Counted from the stretch's first letter, positions 54,153-63,923 are shown. The stretch: 64,000 nucleotides of DNA from Pantoea sp. At-9b (GCF_000175935.2 NC_014837.1:1550001-1614000); one strand, 5' to 3'. Program-made: numbers and translations. The notes: generated by a model from the sequence alone, not told the origin.

Positions 54153-55838
54153 ATGGCGAAGCGTAATCCCTACGCCCAGCGAGAATGGTTGCCGCATGAA
54201 AAGCCGATGCTGCCAGGTTCGCCTTCTACGCCTCTCCATTCTCCCGGCAGGCGTATCGCCTTCGGCTTGATTGGTATGCTGATCTCCATCACCGGCGCGC
54301 TCAGCAACGCGCTGGTCACCGCCAATCTCACCAATCTGCAAGGCACTTTCGGCGCGTATTCCAATGAGATCGCCTGGCTCCCGGCGGTGTATGTGATGGG
54401 CAATATCTCCATCAATTTACTGCTGGTGAAGTTTCGCCAGCAGTTCGGTCTCCGCCTGTTCACCGAAGCTTTTCTGGTGTTGTACGTGTTGGTGGCGTTT
54501 TTCCATTTACTGGCCAATGACCTCAGCTCGGCGATTATCGTCCGTACTGCACATGGTATGGTCGGCGCGGCGCTCAGTTCGCTGGGGATCTATTACCAGG
54601 TCCAGGCCTGGCCGGCGAAACATCGTCTCAAAGCGTTGGTGATTGGCCTGACCGCCTCACAGCTGGCAATCCCGCTGGCGCGTTTGTTCTCCACGGAGCT
54701 GTTGCAACTGGATGAGTGGCGTGGGCTTTATCTGTTCGAACTGGGGCTGGCGATGATTGCGCTGGGTGCGGTTCTGGTGGTGAAACTGCCCCCCGGTGAC
54801 CGCATCAAAGCCTTTGAAAAACTTGATTTCCTCACCTTTATTCTGCTGGCACCGGGTATGGCGTTGATTTGCGCCGTGTTGTCGTTGGGGCGCATTGAAT
54901 GGTGGTTTACTACGCCGTGGCTGGGCATCGCGCTGGCGATTGCGCTGGTGTTGATTGTGGCCGCGGTGGTGCTGGAGCATAACCGACAGAATCCACTGAT
55001 TAACACGCGCTGGCTCAGCAACGGCATGATGGTCCGACTGGGGATTGTGATGATCATGATGCGTATTGTGTTGGCGGAGCAGAACACCGGAGCGGTCGGG
55101 TTTTTACAGCAGTTGGGGCTGCTTAACGACCAGATGCGCGGTATGGCACTGGCGATCATCTTTGGGGTGATGGCCGGTATGGTGCTGAGCGCGCTAACTA
55201 TTCGTCCCAGCCATCTCAGCTGGCCGATCGTTTTCTCGCTGGTGGTGATGATCATCGCCTCGCTGATGGATGCGCAATCCAGCCCGCTGACGCGCGGCGA
55301 TAACATGTATTTCAGCCAATTTTTATTGGGCTTTAGCAGCGTTTTCTTTATGACGCCTGCCATGCTGTTTGGCATCGGCAGCGTAGTGACGCAACCGAAA
55401 AACCTGGTGAGTTTTGTGGTGCTGTTTGGCATGAGTCAGAACCTCGGCGGCCTGATTGGGGCGGCGATCCTTGGTACTTTCCAGACGTGGCGTGAAAAAT
55501 ATCACTCCAGCCTGCTTGGCGACCAGCTGTCGCAACTCAATCCCAACGTGACTGAGCGTTTGAGCCAGTACAACGCGCTATTCAGCAGTCAACTCCCGGA
55601 TGGTGCACTACTCAGCGCCCAGAGTGGCAGTCAGCTGCAAACGGTGTCCACCCTGCAGGCCAATATCCTGGCTTATAACGATACCTATTATCTCACCGCC
55701 GGTCTGGCGCTGGTGACGCTAATGTGGGTGCTATGGCGTTTGACGCGCCTGCGTTATCTCAACTGGCGTCAGGCGCGACGAAACCTGGCGGAACAGCGCC
55801 AGCAGGCATTATCAGTTAATCGAACGGAGACCCCATGA
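54153..55838 (+). CDS. MFS transporter, DHA2/EmrB-like
   Basis: A 561-residue exporter with about 14 membrane helices, starting after a 35-residue cytosolic part. GALSNALVTANLTNLQGTFGAYSNEIAWLPAVYVMGNIS is the N-terminal helix pair of the DHA2 group, and FVVLFGMSQNLGGLIGAAILGT is the late conserved loop. A large periplasmic loop (YHSSLLGDQLSQLNPNV...) precedes the last helix, as in EmrB. Overlaps the HlyD gene by four bases. Confidence 0.87.
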   Translation: MAKRNPYAQREWLPHEKPMLPGSPSTPLHSPGRRIAFGLIGMLISITGALSNALVTANLTNLQGTFGAYSNEIAWLPAVYVMGNISINLLLVKFRQQFGLRLFTEAFLVLYVLVAFFHLLANDLSSAIIVRTAHGMVGAALSSLGIYYQVQAWPAKHRLKALVIGLTASQLAIPLARLFSTELLQLDEWRGLYLFELGLAMIALGAVLVVKLPPGDRIKAFEKLDFLTFILLAPGMALICAVLSLGRIEWWFTTPWLGIALAIALVLIVAAVVLEHNRQNPLINTRWLSNGMMVRLGIVMIMMRIVLAEQNTGAVGFLQQLGLLNDQMRGMALAIIFGVMAGMVLSALTIRPSHLSWPIVFSLVVMIIASLMDAQSSPLTRGDNMYFSQFLLGFSSVFFMTPAMLFGIGSVVTQPKNLVSFVVLFGMSQNLGGLIGAAILGTFQTWREKYHSSLLGDQLSQLNPNVTERLSQYNALFSSQLPDGALLSAQSGSQLQTVSTLQANILAYNDTYYLTAGLALVTLMWVLWRLTRLRYLNWRQARRNLAEQRQQALSVNRTETP

Positions 55839-56923
55839 GTCAACAGGACGATCTTCAGGCCGCGGAACGCGAGCGCATCAACCGTCGACGTATCCTCTCG
55901 ATTGCCGCTGGCAGCGGCATCGTACTGGTCGGAGTGTTGGTGATCCTGTATGCCTGGCAGTTGTGGCCTTTTACCAGCACCATTCAGTCCACTGAGAACG
56001 CCTATGTGCGCGGGCAGGTCACGTTTATCAGCCCGCAGGTCAGCGGTTATCTCACCTCCGTCAATGTGGTGGATTTACAGCCGGTGGAGAAAGGGCAACT
56101 GCTGATGACCATCGATGATCGTATTTATCGCCAGCGCGTGCATCAGGCACAGGCACAACTGGCGATGAAACAAGCCGCCCTGAATAACAATCAGCAGCAG
56201 CGTAAAAGCGCCCAGGCCACCATCGTCAGCAACCAGGCATCGCTGGACAATGCCAAAGCGCAGGCGCTGAAAAGTGGCTTCGACTTAAAGCGGGTGGAAA
56301 ATCTTACGGCAGATGGTTCCTTGTCGGTGCGCGAACGTGATGCCACCCGCGCCGCTGATGCCCAGGCCCAGGCGCAGGTGCGTCAGGCCGAAGCGCAGTT
56401 GGCCGTCGCACAGCAGAATCTGCAAACGGTGATTGTGAATCGCGCCTCACTGGAGGGTGATGTGGCCAATGCGCAGGCGGCCCTGGAATTGGCAGAAATT
56501 GACCTCGCCAATACGCGTATCATCGCCCCGGATAACGGCCAACTCGGGCAATTATCGGTACGTAAAGGCACCTTTGTCACGGCGGGCACGCGCCTGACGT
56601 CGGTCGTGCCGGACAATAAATGGGTGATTGCCAACCTGAAAGAAACCCAGTTGGCGCGTATCCGGCCGGGTTTACCGGTCACCATTCGCGTGGATGCGCT
56701 GGATGGTAAACGTTATGACGGCACGGTGGAGTTCATCTCACCGGCGGCGGGTTCGGAGTTCAGCGCTATTTCACCGGATAACGCCACGGGTAACTTTGTC
56801 AAAATTGCACAGCGTATTCCGGTGCGCATTAAGGTGCATGGGGATTTGCAGGCACTGCGCCCGGGGATGTCAGTTGAGGTGGATATCGACACCGCCGCTG
56901 AGCCGCGTGAGGACAAGCTATGA
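55835..56923 (+). CDS. HlyD-family membrane fusion protein, EmrA-like
   Basis: A 362-residue adaptor with one N-terminal membrane helix (IAAGSGIVLVGVLVILYAWQLW, cut to under 20 here as GIVLVGVLVILYAWQLW), lipoyl halves SPQVSGYLTSVNVVDLQPVEKGQ and APDNGQLGQLSVRKGTFV, and an alpha-hairpin between. It couples the MFS pump to the outer membrane factor encoded next. Overlaps both neighbours by four bases. Confidence 0.9.
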   Translation: MSQQDDLQAAERERINRRRILSIAAGSGIVLVGVLVILYAWQLWPFTSTIQSTENAYVRGQVTFISPQVSGYLTSVNVVDLQPVEKGQLLMTIDDRIYRQRVHQAQAQLAMKQAALNNNQQQRKSAQATIVSNQASLDNAKAQALKSGFDLKRVENLTADGSLSVRERDATRAADAQAQAQVRQAEAQLAVAQQNLQTVIVNRASLEGDVANAQAALELAEIDLANTRIIAPDNGQLGQLSVRKGTFVTAGTRLTSVVPDNKWVIANLKETQLARIRPGLPVTIRVDALDGKRYDGTVEFISPAAGSEFSAISPDNATGNFVKIAQRIPVRIKVHGDLQALRPGMSVEVDIDTAAEPREDKL

Positions 56924-58290
56924 GCCGTGTGTTGTTAGCTACGCTCGCGGCATTATGGCTGAGCGGCTGTGCCACTGAGGTCACCAAAGCGCCTGCGTCA
57001 TTGCCAATCCCGGAAAGCTGGCGTCAGCAGGTGGGGCCGGCGGCTGCGCCAGAGGCACAATGGTGGCATACCTTTGGCGATGAACATCTGAACCGCCTGG
57101 TGAACCAGGCGTTGCAGCATAACAGTGATATTCTCAGCGCCCGTGCCCGGGTCGATCAATATCGCGCGCAACTGCGTGCGACTGAGGGGGATAATTATCC
57201 CAGTCTGACGGCGGGCGCGGGTGCGACGCATCAGCGCGCCATCTCCGCCGCTACCGGTTTGCCCTACGAGAATGCGGTGTTTCAGGCATCGTTGCAGGCC
57301 AATTACGAGGTCGATTTGTGGGGCAGCCGCAGCAACAGCATCAGCGCGGCTGAGGCTTCTTTGGCGGCACAACGCGCGGCGGCGTCAGCAGCGGAGCTGA
57401 CCGTAGCCAGCTCGGTGGCGTCGGGTTATTTCAGCCTGTGTGCGCTGGATGAACAGTTGCGCGTCACCGAAGCCACCCTGGCGTCGCGTGCCAATTCACT
57501 CAAACTGGCACAACGTCAGTTTGAGACCGGCTATTCATCCCGGCTGGAATGGATGCAGGCATCGTCGGAGTATCAGACGGCCAAAGCGCAGGTGCCACAA
57601 TTGCAGCATCAGATTACCCAGCAGGAAAACGCCCTGAGCGTGCTGGTAGGGATGAACCCACGCGAGATCGCCCGCGCTGACGATTTCAACCAGGTGATGC
57701 CGCAGACCTTGCCGAACCTGTTGCCATCGCAGTTACTTAATCGTCGTCCGGATATTGTCCAGGCACAGCGCCAGTTGCTGGCCTCTGACGCGTCGCTGGC
57801 TGCCGCACAAGCACAGCTGCTGCCCACCCTGAACCTCACCGCCAGCGGTGGCTTCGAAAGCTATCATCTGCATGAATTGCTGGCGAATCCGTTCCGCCTG
57901 TGGAGCATTGGCGGCAGCGTGCTGGCACCGATTCTCAACCGCGAAGCCCTGACGGCCCAGGTTGATGTGGCGATGGCGACACGCAATCAGGCATTGTATG
58001 GCTATGAAAAAGTGGTGAGAAATGCCTTTGCTGAAGTGGACACGGCACTGGATGCGATACAGCGCAATCAGGAACAACTGGTCGAACTGGAAAAGCAGCA
58101 GAGCGATGTTAGCGAAGCGCTGCGTATCGCGCGTAACCGCTATCAAAATGGTTATGCTTCCTACCTGGATGAGCTGGATGCCCAGCGCACCCTGTTCAGC
58201 ACCCAACTCAGCGTGGTGAGTGTGAAAAACACCCTATTGCTGGCGCAAATCGAACTCTATCGGGCACTGGGAGGTGGCTGGCAGGGTTAA
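56920..58290 (+). CDS. outer membrane factor lipoprotein, NodT family
   Basis: A 456-residue efflux outer membrane lipoprotein. Lipobox LSGC places the acylated Cys at residue 17. Two OEP repeats follow (NRLVNQALQHNSDILSARARV and the later LLNRRPDIVQAQRQLLASDASLAAAQAQLLPTLNL, partly quoted). With the MFS and HlyD proteins it completes a tripartite pump from cytosol to medium. Last gene of the operon. Confidence 0.91.
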   Translation: MSRVLLATLAALWLSGCATEVTKAPASLPIPESWRQQVGPAAAPEAQWWHTFGDEHLNRLVNQALQHNSDILSARARVDQYRAQLRATEGDNYPSLTAGAGATHQRAISAATGLPYENAVFQASLQANYEVDLWGSRSNSISAAEASLAAQRAAASAAELTVASSVASGYFSLCALDEQLRVTEATLASRANSLKLAQRQFETGYSSRLEWMQASSEYQTAKAQVPQLQHQITQQENALSVLVGMNPREIARADDFNQVMPQTLPNLLPSQLLNRRPDIVQAQRQLLASDASLAAAQAQLLPTLNLTASGGFESYHLHELLANPFRLWSIGGSVLAPILNREALTAQVDVAMATRNQALYGYEKVVRNAFAEVDTALDAIQRNQEQLVELEKQQSDVSEALRIARNRYQNGYASYLDELDAQRTLFSTQLSVVSVKNTLLLAQIELYRALGGGWQG

Positions 58291-58441
58291 ACTACGCAAC
58301 ATCAGCGCGCCAGGTCGCGCTGATCCACGCTAACGTCAACGTATCCCTCGATTTTTGTCATACCTGTCTGGAATTCGTTAAGAAAATGCCTGGATTTCTC
58401 TTGCATTCAGCGCCGTCCTCAGCATAATCGCAAACCGCAAT

Positions 58442-58460
58442 AAAAATGATTATCAATTGA
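58442..58460. promoter_or_regulatory. Fur-box-like site before the TonB receptor
   Basis: The 19 bases AAAAATGATTATCAATTGA agree with the classic GATAATGATAATCATTATC Fur consensus at 12 positions. It ends 20 bases before the receptor ATG at 58481. Iron-dependent repression is expected. Confidence 0.6.
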
Positions 58461-58480
58461 ATTTGCATTAGGGGATATCC

Positions 58481-60679
58481 ATGCGCACTACGCCTTTCAA
58501 TCCCGGACTGAAACCGACGCTGTTGGCCGTAATGGTCAGCGCCGGTTGTTTGCCAGTGATGGCTGCTACCAACACCACCACCGCAGATGCGGTAAAAAAA
58601 GAACAACAGACGCTGACTGTGACAGCAACACCGCAGGCTGACTTCAAGCCTGGTGGTAACGATTTGGTGCCAGCCTATCTGGACGGTCAGGTGGCGCACG
58701 GCGGCCGCCTCGGCATGCTGGGCGAACAGAATGCCATGGATGTGCCATTCAACGTGATTGGCTTCACCGCCAAAGCGATTCAGGATCAGCAGGCAAAAAC
58801 CATTGCCGATGTGATTCGCAATGATGCCACCGTGCAAAACGTCAAGGGTTACGGTAACTTCGCCGAAAGCTACCGTATTCGTGGTTTCCGCCTTGATGGC
58901 GATGACATGACGTTTAGTGGCCTGCCTGGCGTTGTGCCGCGCCAGGTGATGGATGCGTCGCTGATCGATCGCGTCGAAATTTTCAAAGGGGCGAATGGCC
59001 TGCTTAACGGTGCTGCCAGCACCGGTGTGGGTGGCCTGATCAACCTGGAACCGAAACATGCTGACGACGCGCCATTAACCCGTGTGGGCGTCGATTACAC
59101 CTCCTCCTCGCAGGTAGGTGGGAGTCTCGACATTGGCCGCCGGTTTGGTGATAACAATCAGTTTGGCGTGCGCTTCAATGCCGTTAACCGCGAAGGCGAA
59201 ACCGGTGTGAATGGCGAGAAGAAACGCACCACTGCGGCGTCTATCGGTCTTGACTACCGTGGTGAACGTCTGCGTACTTCTTTGGATATTGGCTACCAGA
59301 AAAAGACCTTCCATGATGGTCGTATGGGCGTCAACATCAGCGGCGTGGATAAGCTGCCGGCGGTGCCGTCCAACTCCACCAATTACAGCCAGCCTTGGGT
59401 ATTCAGCAACATTGAAAATGAATGGGGCATGGCAAAAGCCGAGTATGACCTCACCGACAGCTGGACCGCGTATGCCGCACTGGGTGCGCAGCATGCCCAT
59501 GAAATTGGTAACTACGCCACGCCAAAACTGTTGAATACTAACGGTGACGTGTCCATCAATACCTTCGACACCAACCGTCGCCAGGACAACATGAGCGGCA
59601 TGGTGGGCGTGCGTGGCGACTTCGCTACCGGACCGATTTCGCACAAAGTTAATGTCGGCTATTCCGCGTTGACCACCAATGCGAAAAACGCCTACCGCAT
59701 GTCGTTCGCCGGCAACAATTACAATATCTACGATCCGGTGCAGGTGGCGCGTCCAACGCCAACTTATGCGGGTGGCGAATTCTATGATCCGAAAACCACC
59801 GCGCGTACCCGTACTCAGGGCTATCTGCTGAGCGATACGCTGGGTGCGTTTAACGATACGCTGTTGTTCACCGTCGGTGCGCGTTATCAGAAAGTGTGGG
59901 TGCGTAACTACGATTACAACACCCAGGCTGAAGACGTCAGCTCGCGTTATACGCAGAGCCGCTGGATGCCGACATACGGCATCGTGTACAAGCCGTGGCA
60001 GTCAATTTCCCTGTATGCCAACCATACCGAAGCGTTGCAGCCGGGTGCGGTAGCACCGAAAAGTGCCACCAACTATGGTGCAGTGACCGGGATTGCGCAC
60101 TCGAAGCAGAATGAAGTTGGTGTCAAAGGTGATTTTGGCCGTGTCGGCGGTACGCTGGCGTTGTTTGAGATTAAGCAACCGTCAGGGATTCTCGACAGCA
60201 ATGGCGTTTTTGCCATGAATGGCGAGCAGCGCCATCGTGGTGCTGAGCTTAACGTGTTCGGTGAACCCGTGCTCGGTTTCCGCCTGAACGCCAGCGCCAC
60301 CTGGATCAACCCGGAGATGGTGAAAACGGCGCAGGGGCAGTACGACGGTAAACAGGCAATCGGTGTGCCGCGTTACAACTATGCGCTGGGTGCCGAATAT
60401 GACATCAAACCGATCGATGGTCTGACGGCGACGGCGTTGCTCAACCATACGGGTTCACAGTGGGCGGATTCGGCGAACACCAAACGCATTGATTCTTACA
60501 CCACCCTGGATCTGGGCCTGCGCTATCGCACGAAGATCAATCAGAATGATGTGGTGTGGCGTGTGGCGGTGGAAAACGTCACCAACGAGAAGTATTGGGC
60601 GAATATCGACTACTCAGGGACTTACCTGACGCAGGGCGATCCGCGCACCTTAAAAGTCAGCATGACTTACGACTTCTAA
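58481..60679 (+). CDS. TonB-dependent siderophore receptor
   Basis: A 732-residue outer membrane receptor. Signal peptide ends near PVMAA (residue 30). The plug domain shows NVIGFTAKAIQDQQAKTIADVIRNDATVQ and YRIRGFRLDGDDMTFSGLPGVVPRQ, EIFKGANGLLNGA, then the beta-barrel ends with the C-terminal Phe of MTYDF. The type belongs to the ferric-siderophore (FhuE/FoxA/FpvA-like, TIGR01783) group. The ligand is not predictable. GGGGATATCC is the ribosome site. No biosynthesis genes are nearby, so it may take up a foreign siderophore. Confidence 0.9.
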   Translation: MRTTPFNPGLKPTLLAVMVSAGCLPVMAATNTTTADAVKKEQQTLTVTATPQADFKPGGNDLVPAYLDGQVAHGGRLGMLGEQNAMDVPFNVIGFTAKAIQDQQAKTIADVIRNDATVQNVKGYGNFAESYRIRGFRLDGDDMTFSGLPGVVPRQVMDASLIDRVEIFKGANGLLNGAASTGVGGLINLEPKHADDAPLTRVGVDYTSSSQVGGSLDIGRRFGDNNQFGVRFNAVNREGETGVNGEKKRTTAASIGLDYRGERLRTSLDIGYQKKTFHDGRMGVNISGVDKLPAVPSNSTNYSQPWVFSNIENEWGMAKAEYDLTDSWTAYAALGAQHAHEIGNYATPKLLNTNGDVSINTFDTNRRQDNMSGMVGVRGDFATGPISHKVNVGYSALTTNAKNAYRMSFAGNNYNIYDPVQVARPTPTYAGGEFYDPKTTARTRTQGYLLSDTLGAFNDTLLFTVGARYQKVWVRNYDYNTQAEDVSSRYTQSRWMPTYGIVYKPWQSISLYANHTEALQPGAVAPKSATNYGAVTGIAHSKQNEVGVKGDFGRVGGTLALFEIKQPSGILDSNGVFAMNGEQRHRGAELNVFGEPVLGFRLNASATWINPEMVKTAQGQYDGKQAIGVPRYNYALGAEYDIKPIDGLTATALLNHTGSQWADSANTKRIDSYTTLDLGLRYRTKINQNDVVWRVAVENVTNEKYWANIDYSGTYLTQGDPRTLKVSMTYDF

Positions 60680-60687
60680 TCCCATCA

Positions 60688-60713
60688 ACGGGGCGCATAG
60701 GCGCCCCGTTTTC
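60688..60713 (+). terminator. terminator of the TonB receptor gene
   Basis: Nine-bp stem ACGGGGCGC / GCGCCCCGT with ATAG loop, followed by TTTTCATTTT. Confidence 0.85.
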
Positions 60714-60785
60714 ATTTTGTTGGCTTTGCATTACACTCGATGCGGTAATCTTGCTGGTCGATCCCTTTATCTTTGCTGAGTTAAC

Positions 60786-60929
60786 ATGAGTTCACCTGCA
60801 CCACCTGACGATCATGACGAACCTCTGCGGCAGCCGCTCGACGATGCGCAGTTTGCCATTGTGGTCCTTGCAGTGACCTCGGTTACCCTTATAATCTTTG
60901 TCCTGATGATGACGTTATGGATGAGCTAA
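60786..60929 (+). CDS. 47-aa small membrane protein
   Basis: MSSPAPPDDHDEPLRQPLDD followed by a single hydrophobic helix (FAIVVLAVTSVTLIIFVLMM, residues about 23-42) and a short MTLWMS end. The acidic/proline-rich N-terminus suggests an N-in or N-out single-pass inner membrane protein. No strong ribosome site before ATG 60786, but the sequence character is clearly that of a membrane protein. Paired with the next small gene. Confidence 0.55.
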   Translation: MSSPAPPDDHDEPLRQPLDDAQFAIVVLAVTSVTLIIFVLMMTLWMS

Positions 60930-60971
60930 GGCTTGCTGCAACGGGTATCGGAAGCCTGTAAGGAGATGTCG

Positions 60972-61145
60972 ATGGAATCCCGCGATGACAAATTGATCGC
61001 CATAATTGGCCTGCTTTCTGCCTGTCTGATTGGTGTGGTGTTCCTGTTTACCATGACCTGGCTGACCGATGTGCGCCATCCCGCCGATCAATCCCTTGAT
61101 GTACAAACCTGCGGTCCTAAACATCCCAATTCTCAGCAATCTTAA
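60972..61145 (+). CDS. 57-aa small membrane protein
   Basis: MESRDDKLIAIIGLLSACLI followed by GVVFLFTMTW, a single membrane helix, then a soluble tail with one Cys. AAGGAG six bases before ATG 60972 supports this start over the ATG two codons earlier. It overlaps the end of the convergent glycosidase gene by four bases. Function unknown; with the previous gene it may form a small complex. Confidence 0.6.
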   Translation: MESRDDKLIAIIGLLSACLIGVVFLFTMTWLTDVRHPADQSLDVQTCGPKHPNSQQS

Positions 61146-62302
61146 TCCTGCTGGCGGTTATGCCACTTAATCTGCTGACTACGCAGTTCCAGCGCCAGCC
61201 CTTCATGTAACGTGCGATTGCCATTCGGATCACCCAAACCAAAGAGCGCCCCGGGCGAACGCCGATCATCGGCCCATGCCGGATATTCCACCACCGGATA
61301 GAGCGAAATCCCTTCCAGCGCCACCCCGTCATCCAGCGCCAGCATCGCTTCTTCACTGACCTGATGCAGCCATGCAGCCCGGGCATCACCTTCGGCACCG
61401 GTTTCTGCCAGCAACATAGGACGCTGGTAACGTTGCCAGCATTGTAATAACAAACGGTGCAGCGGCAGGCGCACGGGATGATCCACCGGTAAAGGTTCGC
61501 CGGGGAAAAACCAGTGATTGTCAGGATAGTAATTGAGTCCGAGGATATCGAGAAAATCCTCACTGCCGCCCAACTCCGGGGCATCGCGTCCGGCCAGCCA
61601 GTCCCAAGCTTCAAATTGTGCCTGATGTTGTGCATCGGCATAGGGTTTGCTGTCCGGGTTGTCGGGATTGGTGGCAACCTGCACCAGTGGGTCAGTCAGC
61701 ACAAAACGTGCCTGCGGGTAAATTTCACGAATCGCATGCATTGCCGCCAGTGAAGCGCGTACCAGCTGGCGTTTCAGTTCTTTACCGCGCTGGCTGGAGT
61801 AGGGGTCGAGCCAGGCAACATCCGCGCCAGCCCACGACCAGAAAGAAATCTGATTAATCGGGGTAAAAAACGGCTGCTCCACCCCTTCGTCACGCATCAG
61901 TTGCGCCATCGCACGGGCAAAGCGTTCAAAATGCTGAACGAAGGCGGCACTCCAGATATCGAGATGGTCGGGATAGCCAAAATGCGCCAGTTCCCAGATG
62001 ATTTGCAGATCGTGGCGCGCCGCCGCGTGCACCATCGGCAGAAACGATCGCCAGTCATATTCACCCGGCGTCGCTTCGATCAGATACCAACGCGCCCCAT
62101 CACGCGCAGTGCGTAACCCTTCCTGGGCCAGTGCGGCGTAATCTTTCTCCAACAACATGTCATGGCCGCTGCTGATCACCATATCCAGTCGCCGCCCACC
62201 GGCACGACGGGACGTGGAGCAGGGGAAGCTGCCCTGGAAAAAACTGCGAAACAGCCGGGGCTGATAGCGCGGGGACGGGGGATCAAGGGGGTGCTGCGCC
62301 AT
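61142..62302 (-). CDS. GH1-like glycoside hydrolase (TIM barrel), atypical acid/base residue
   Basis: A 386-residue cytosolic TIM-barrel protein related to GH1-type beta-glucosidases. Barrel strands are seen in GARWYLIEATPGEYDW, LQIIWELAHFGYPDHLDIW, DILGLNYYPDNHWFF and the end EYPAW. The usual Asn-Glu pair at the end of strand four is Asn150-Gln151 (FTPINQISFWSWAGADVAWL in part), while the presumed nucleophile Glu300 is in LLAETGAEGD. ATG 62302 follows AGGAGAGG. Substrate unknown. Divergent from clsC. Confidence 0.75.
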   Translation of the reverse strand: MAQHPLDPPSPRYQPRLFRSFFQGSFPCSTSRRAGGRRLDMVISSGHDMLLEKDYAALAQEGLRTARDGARWYLIEATPGEYDWRSFLPMVHAAARHDLQIIWELAHFGYPDHLDIWSAAFVQHFERFARAMAQLMRDEGVEQPFFTPINQISFWSWAGADVAWLDPYSSQRGKELKRQLVRASLAAMHAIREIYPQARFVLTDPLVQVATNPDNPDSKPYADAQHQAQFEAWDWLAGRDAPELGGSEDFLDILGLNYYPDNHWFFPGEPLPVDHPVRLPLHRLLLQCWQRYQRPMLLAETGAEGDARAAWLHQVSEEAMLALDDGVALEGISLYPVVEYPAWADDRRSPGALFGLGDPNGNRTLHEGLALELRSQQIKWHNRQQD

Positions 62303-62456
62303 TTTTCCTCTCCTCACGGGGAACGCCGAATGCAGAACGTTCCGCTAAGTCTAGACTAAATTAAGCGCAGGCCAGCAGACGCAACCGGAAGGCTCTGATT
62401 GCGACGCCGTGTACGACCACCAACAATAAGAAGATGATGAGTTACAGGGAACCGGT

Positions 62457-63917
62457 ATGAGCCAAGTCGCACCACACCATTCTGAGGAAAAACACCAAAA
62501 TGGGCTCAATGAGATTGTGGATGCGCGCTGTGCGCAGCATCCGGGGTTGAGCGGCATCCACGCTCTCAACGATGGACTGGATGCTTTCGCGGCACGGTAT
62601 TTATTGATGGGGATGGCGCAAAACACCATCGATGTGCAGTACTACATCTGGCAAAACGATATGTCAGGTCGCTTGCTGTTCAGCGCGCTGCTGGAGGCGG
62701 CAGAGCGGGGCGTCAAAGTGCGCTTGCTGCTGGATGACAACAACACGCCCGGCCTGGATGACACCCTCGCGGCGCTGGATCGTCATCCTAATATCGCCGT
62801 GCGGTTGTTTAACCCTTTCTCGTTTCGCACCTTACGCATGCTCGGTTATCTGACGGATTTCGCCCGCCTCAACCGTCGTATGCATAACAAAAGCCTGACG
62901 GTGGACGGTGCCGCGACGCTGGTAGGAGGGCGCAATATCGGCGACGAATATTTTGGCACCGGCGATGAGCCGCTGTTTACCGACCTCGATGTGATGGCTA
63001 TTGGACCGGTGGTGGCGGAAGTGGCGCAGGATTTTGAACGCTACTGGCACAGCAAGGCGGTGTCATCGTTACGTAAGGTGGTGGAGGTCAGTAGCGAACC
63101 ACATCCTGCCGTGCGGCTGCCAGAAGACTGGCAAGATAGCGAGGCGGTACAACGTTACCTGGCACGCCTCGAGCACTCCTCGTTTGTTAGCCAAATGGCG
63201 GAAGGTTCGTTGAGTATGACCTGGGCCAGCACGCGTTTGTTAAGTGATGATCCGCGCAAGGGGCTGGGTAAAGCGAAGCGGTCTTCCTTATTGCCACAGC
63301 GGATGCTGGAAGTGATTGGCACGCCACAGCAGCAGTTCGATATTATCTCGGCCTACTTTGTCCCGACACGTGCCGGTGTGGCGCAGCTGCTGGCGCTGAA
63401 ACGACGTGGGGTTAAAATCGCGGTGCTGACCAATTCGCTGGCCGCCAATGACGTTAGTGTGGTGCACGCGGGTTATGCGCGCTGGCGCAAGAAATTGCTG
63501 CGCCACGGCATTGCCTTATACGAACTGAAACCGCAGGCCAACGCCAGCGAAGCCCCGCACGATCGTGGGTTGACCGGTAATTCCGGTTCCAGCCTGCATG
63601 CCAAAACCTTTACCGTGGATAATCGCAAAGTGTTTATTGGGTCGTTCAATTTCGATCCACGCTCGGCAGTGCTGAACACGGAAATGGGACTGGTGATTGA
63701 GAGCGACAGCCTGGCGCAGCGCACGCACCAGCGTTTTATTCAGGGGATGCGCGATCGTGCCTGGACCCTGCGCCTGGATGGTTGGGGGCGCGTGAATTGG
63801 GTCGAATACCCCGACGAGCCGCAGGAAGTGGTCCATATCCATGAGCCGCAATGCAGCTGGGTCCAACGTCTGCTGGTGCGGCTGGTGTGGCATTTGCCGG
63901 TGGAGTGGTTACTGTAA
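62457..63917 (+). CDS. clsC: cardiolipin synthase C (phospholipase D family)
   Basis: A 486-residue PLD-superfamily enzyme with two HKD motifs: MHNKSLTVDGAATLVGGRNIGDEYF (about residue 142) and LHAKTFTVDNRKVFIGSFNFDPRS (about residue 380; quoted in full only as family signature). It makes cardiolipin, in E. coli from phosphatidylglycerol and phosphatidylethanolamine with help of YmdB. The protein closely follows E. coli ClsC (YmdC) throughout and ends PVEWLL likewise. ymdB is not next to it here; a GH1-like gene takes that place. Confidence 0.93.
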   Translation: MSQVAPHHSEEKHQNGLNEIVDARCAQHPGLSGIHALNDGLDAFAARYLLMGMAQNTIDVQYYIWQNDMSGRLLFSALLEAAERGVKVRLLLDDNNTPGLDDTLAALDRHPNIAVRLFNPFSFRTLRMLGYLTDFARLNRRMHNKSLTVDGAATLVGGRNIGDEYFGTGDEPLFTDLDVMAIGPVVAEVAQDFERYWHSKAVSSLRKVVEVSSEPHPAVRLPEDWQDSEAVQRYLARLEHSSFVSQMAEGSLSMTWASTRLLSDDPRKGLGKAKRSSLLPQRMLEVIGTPQQQFDIISAYFVPTRAGVAQLLALKRRGVKIAVLTNSLAANDVSVVHAGYARWRKKLLRHGIALYELKPQANASEAPHDRGLTGNSGSSLHAKTFTVDNRKVFIGSFNFDPRSAVLNTEMGLVIESDSLAQRTHQRFIQGMRDRAWTLRLDGWGRVNWVEYPDEPQEVVHIHEPQCSWVQRLLVRLVWHLPVEWLL

Positions 63918-63923
63918 AAGCCA

